Assembly (NCBI GenBank): GCA_964020155.1
Contig: OZ026549.1
Coordinates: 4,954,219 to 4,986,718 of the forward strand
Direction: 5' to 3'
DNA: 32,500 nt
DNA from: Chondrilla cf. caribensis
Taxonomy: Eukaryota > Porifera > Demospongiae > Chondrillida > Chondrillidae
In this document: positions 30,101 to 32,500 of the stretch, one piece after another
Layout of the letters: each line of letters begins with the position of its first letter
Position numbering within the stretch: position 1 is the first letter of the stretch
Notes under the pieces: model-generated
Databases searched by the model: none
The model's input: the letters and a program-made list of their open reading frames with translations, nothing else
What the model was told of the DNA's origin: nothing
Position numbers and translations under genes: made by a program

Positions 30101-32500
30101 GCCTTCAAGTCGATATCCTGTGATGACATCCACTCAGCGACCTGCGTTGGTAGCTTCCTCCTCCTCGTGCACAAGTGCAGACAAGCCACTGTTGTCAGTA
30201 CAAGAGGATTCAAAATCCACCAAAAAATCGACCTTGATTCCGACATAGTGTCGATAGGTGGAGATGGCACTAGGGGAATTCTTTTTGGTCTTGGAAATGG
30301 AACAGTTGTTCACTTTGTTATGGGTGAATCAGAAGAGAATTTCACCATCGTCGACCAGAAATGCAGGAAAGTTTTCAACGATGCCGTGAATTTCATTCAT
30401 TACGTCGGAGATTCGTTTTTCGTGGGATCGCAACTCAGCCTGGCACTATGCAGCATAGATTCCTTCGAGGTTGTCAGGAAGTGGGATCTCCCGTCTGTAT
30501 CCTCTGTTGCCGTTCCATTTCAAAGTGACACGAGCACAGGTATCGGTGTGGCTTGGGCAGTGCAGACAGATTCAATGATAGTGTACATTCTTGATATTGC
30601 CGGTGGTAGTGAATCCATCAGTAAAGTTGACTGCGCTCAGGTTTGCATTGAAGAGTGTTTGTCATCTGCCACATCCATTCAGTGTATCCTTGCAGTTGGG
30701 GATGTGTTGTGGTTGGCCATGAACGACGGTTCCATTCTGATCATGAATGCGAGGACGCACGTTCCATTATCCTTGATTCACCTCCATTGCAGCTATTCTT
30801 GTCTTTCTAGTCTGAAGATTTATCCCACCGCCCATGTCTCCTTACTCTCCACTGGCAGAGATAAGACCTCTCTGGAACATGTAAGCCTACCAGGACATTT
30901 CACTGTGTTGAGCACCGGGCGTGGTTTGTGCGACTCTGTATTCACACAGCGACACATGAAGATGTTGGGCACCTCTCCACTATTGCGGAGTGGACTACAT
31001 GTTGTTGCGTTGGCCACGATGACTTCAGACGTCCACCATCGACTGATTGAAACACGACATTGCAACTTTCCTGGAGAGGATTTCCAGCTGTGCTATGTCA
31101 ACCATATTCGTACCAAGAGCAATACCGTCTCTTCCAAGACTCCATTGGAATGGCCAACCTTGGCTGCTGGAGGCAAGTACATACGTAGCGGTATTAGGAG
31201 ATTCCCAGAACACAACTCCCCGGAAGATGTACAAGGTGGTAAAGATGGCCGAACTCCGACAGGATTTGCAACACTTGGAGCACCGCTGAGAGCTACCGAA
31301 GTTTGGTACAAGAAGATGGATCCTCACTTTCCCCAATGGAATGGTAGAGGCACTTCCTCCGTGAGCGACCGAACTTCAACCTTCATTGGGGAGGGGATGG
31401 GTACATTCAAGCCTCGACTGAACCTGTCGCGAGGAAAATACTTGCAGCACCAAGCTTCTCCACCTTCACAGCTCTCTTCAAATTTCCCCATAAGAAAGCA
31501 AGTTGCAACAATTTCAAACGAAGAAGAAGAGAATGTGTGTGACCAAACCTTCACTGGATACAGCCAGTCAACAAAAAAAATTGAAGAATTTCAGAAACAG
31601 CTCAGAGTGAATTCCCGCAGCCCCCAACTCCGTAGTAAGGCACCAATGATTAAGCAACGTAGTCAGAGTTCAGACAGTATTCTGGGACTGGATGGTAATC
31701 GTTTCCAGGAATGTGGCAGTGGAAGGAACAGTAGTGACTGCTCCGAGCTGGACTTAGCTGTGGTGAGACAACTAAACTCATCCGAAAGCATTGACCAGGG
31801 TTATGATCGCCCCTCAGATATGACTACAGAAATCCTTTCATCAGCAAATGATACTCCAGAAGATAAACTTCCAAGCTGGATCTACGTTGACGAGAGTGAT
31901 GATTTGCTCTTGGCAGCAATAAGTGAAAAGAATGCCCTGAGAATTCAGAAAAAGAGAACAAAGAAATCGTCAGCAAACGAAGGATTTGGTGTCCCAAAAT
32001 CGAGTGATGTGCGAATGGGGTATGTGCATATGAATCCTTCTGGAAACCGCCTCGATGTGAGTGAACCTCTTGATTTTGATCCCCGAGACCTCAACCCTCT
32101 GTCTTCAGAAGAGGTGATTGATACAAACGTGGAGGGTGAGGATTATGTGTGTATTGCCCAATCCAACGCAGTAGAGGAAGATTCTTACGTTCATATGACA
32201 GACGGTGAATCGGCAACTTTGAAGGAAATGATTGACGCGAAAAGGAAGAGCAGAGAAAATGTGGAAAGCAAAGAAAAGTCACCAGAGGTGAAACATCACC
32301 TTTACTACAATCTTCCTAAGCCACCCAAAGAACAGAAGAAGCTAAACCAACATACTAACCTTACTGATGATCCTGTACCTGTAAAGAGAACACAATCTTC
32401 CTCAGTGAGCAGTGGTGGAATTCGCCCATATGTTAATCTTCCACATTTGGGTGGTAAACCTCCACCTCCAACACCCCCAAAGCCTATATCGGCAAAGAAA
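21176..32500 (+). CDS. Roco/LRRK-like protein with degenerate GTPase and kinase domains (3' truncated by window)
   Basis: Exons: 21176-21590, 25919-25971, then 26594 to the window end without a stop (at least 2,125 aa). Domain order: ankyrin repeats (about residues 45-140, e.g. STPLHLAAALGHELMVTELM) and further ankyrin-like helices to about 300; LRRs at about 306-495 (LYLSYNSINHIP, LKLSNNPF); a Roc-like fold from about 510; COR at about 726-960 ending at a YIPCSKC motif; a kinase-like lobe at about 1000-1260; a beta-propeller-like region at about 1275-1630; a disordered tail after about 1650. This order is that of LRRK1-type proteins. Key residues are missing: the P-loop position reads GTAHSREA (518-525), HRD is HRN (1129-1131) and DFG is SFE (1154-1156), while APE (1176-1178) and DVYAL remain. 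It is therefore probably a scaffold, not an enzyme. Start: first in-frame ATG with a plausible context, after an in-frame GTG. Confidence 0.85.
23577..23665. repeat. 10-bp minisatellite (ATCATGTGTG-type)
   Basis: About nine copies of a ten-base unit built on CATGTGTG with the variants tgtcatgtgt and gcatcatgtg, in a 20-bp alternation in part. Cysteine/valine-rich frames across it are by-products. Confidence 0.9.
24275..24423. mobile_element. Second MITE-like element, 19-bp inverted termini
   Basis: The left end taggtgccaaaataaagtt (24275-24293) and the reverse complement of the right end (24405-24423) differ at one position (tagg[t/c]gcc). Both ends begin with TA, fitting a TA target duplication. 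The 149-bp interior is non-coding. The family differs from the element at 13633. Confidence 0.75.
24778..25292. repeat. 32-bp minisatellite, about 16 copies, with 64-bp higher-order units
   Basis: The unit begins gtgttgttataatgagactg and ends with tccttgtataga; copies start every 32 bases from 24778. The early copies are nearly identical. From about 25066 the array alternates TTCTGTTATAACAAGACTG and GTGCTGTTATAACGAGACTG variants, giving a 64-bp dimer repeated in order. Confidence 0.93.
25478..25767. repeat. 97-bp tandem repeat, 3 copies
   Basis: Copies begin with ttgctgttagaccaaggctg at 25478, 25575 and 25672, and each ends in ccttcattgtgacac. They are nearly identical, with indels of a few bases near ctttgatacag versus cttttgcag. 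Confidence 0.93.
26167..26500. repeat. Degenerate ~73-bp tandem repeat, 4-5 copies, in Roco intron 2
   Basis: Units begin CCACCTCTCTA.AACAGCC-like at 26167, 26241, 26313, 26386 and 26470. They share AAAAGGGTCTATAGTGTACA and caattcaacctgcatat segments. The last copy ends about 95 nt before the acceptor of the giant exon. Confidence 0.85.
32021..32485 (+). other. Tyrosine-motif cluster and SH3 ligand in the Roco tail
   Basis: In-frame motifs: YVHM at 32021 (residue 1966), YVCI at 32144 (2007), YVHM at 32186 (2021), YYNL at 32303 (2060-2063), YVNL at 32429 (2102), and KPPPPTPPKP from 32456 to 32485. YxxM is the consensus for PI3K p85 SH2 domains, YxN[L/x] for Grb2-type SH2 domains, and PxxPxK for class II SH3 domains. 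An earlier YVDE sits at 31883 (1920). The surrounding Ser/Lys/Glu-rich sequence looks disordered. Confidence 0.75.

Overview
This is metazoan nuclear DNA: every gene is split by GT-AG introns whose phases join in frame, and the introns are packed with (GT)n/(CA)n microsatellites, minisatellites and short inverted-repeat elements. The gene content (a dispanin, a PCM1 orthologue, an LRRK1-like Roco gene) and the repeat style suggest a marine invertebrate. An early-branching lineage such as a sponge is plausible but is inference; the species cannot be named from the sequence.

Layout. (1) Positions 1-93: possibly the last codons of an upstream plus-strand gene. (2) Positions 1006-2005, plus strand: a complete four-exon dispanin/CD225 (IFITM-like) gene encoding 137 aa. 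(3) Positions 2549-20740, minus strand: a PCM1 (pericentriolar material 1) orthologue. I rebuilt it by hand as 45 exons with a 4,872-nt CDS (1,623 aa plus stop), and the intron phase agrees at every junction. It is tail-to-tail with the dispanin gene. (4) Positions 20741-21175: a 435-bp interval between two divergent start codons, probably a bidirectional promoter, with a YY1-like ATGGCGG site. (5) Positions 21176-32500, plus strand, running off the window: a Roco/LRRK-type protein of at least 2,125 aa. It has two small exons and then one uninterrupted exon of more than 5.9 kb. Domain order is ankyrin, LRR, degenerate Roc GTPase, COR, pseudokinase, beta-propeller-like region, disordered tail.

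The most notable object is the Roco-like protein. Both of its enzyme domains look dead: the P-loop has no GK[S/T], HRD has become HRN, and DFG has become SFE. Its C-terminal tail instead carries a cluster of tyrosine motifs (YVHM twice, YVCI, YYNL, YVNL) ending in a class II proline-rich SH3 ligand. This reads as a Roco protein turned into a phosphotyrosine docking scaffold. It shares a promoter region with PCM1, a centriolar-satellite scaffold, so the two may be co-expressed, but nothing in the sequence proves a functional link.

Repeats. CA/GT tracts sit within about 20-45 nt of several splice sites, and in two introns they make up more than half of the length. PCM1 introns are also saturated with the palindromic string GTAC/TACGTA. 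Two MITE-like elements with TA flanks (13633-13833 and 24275-24423) and a cluster of three different tandem arrays (24778-26500) lie in introns.
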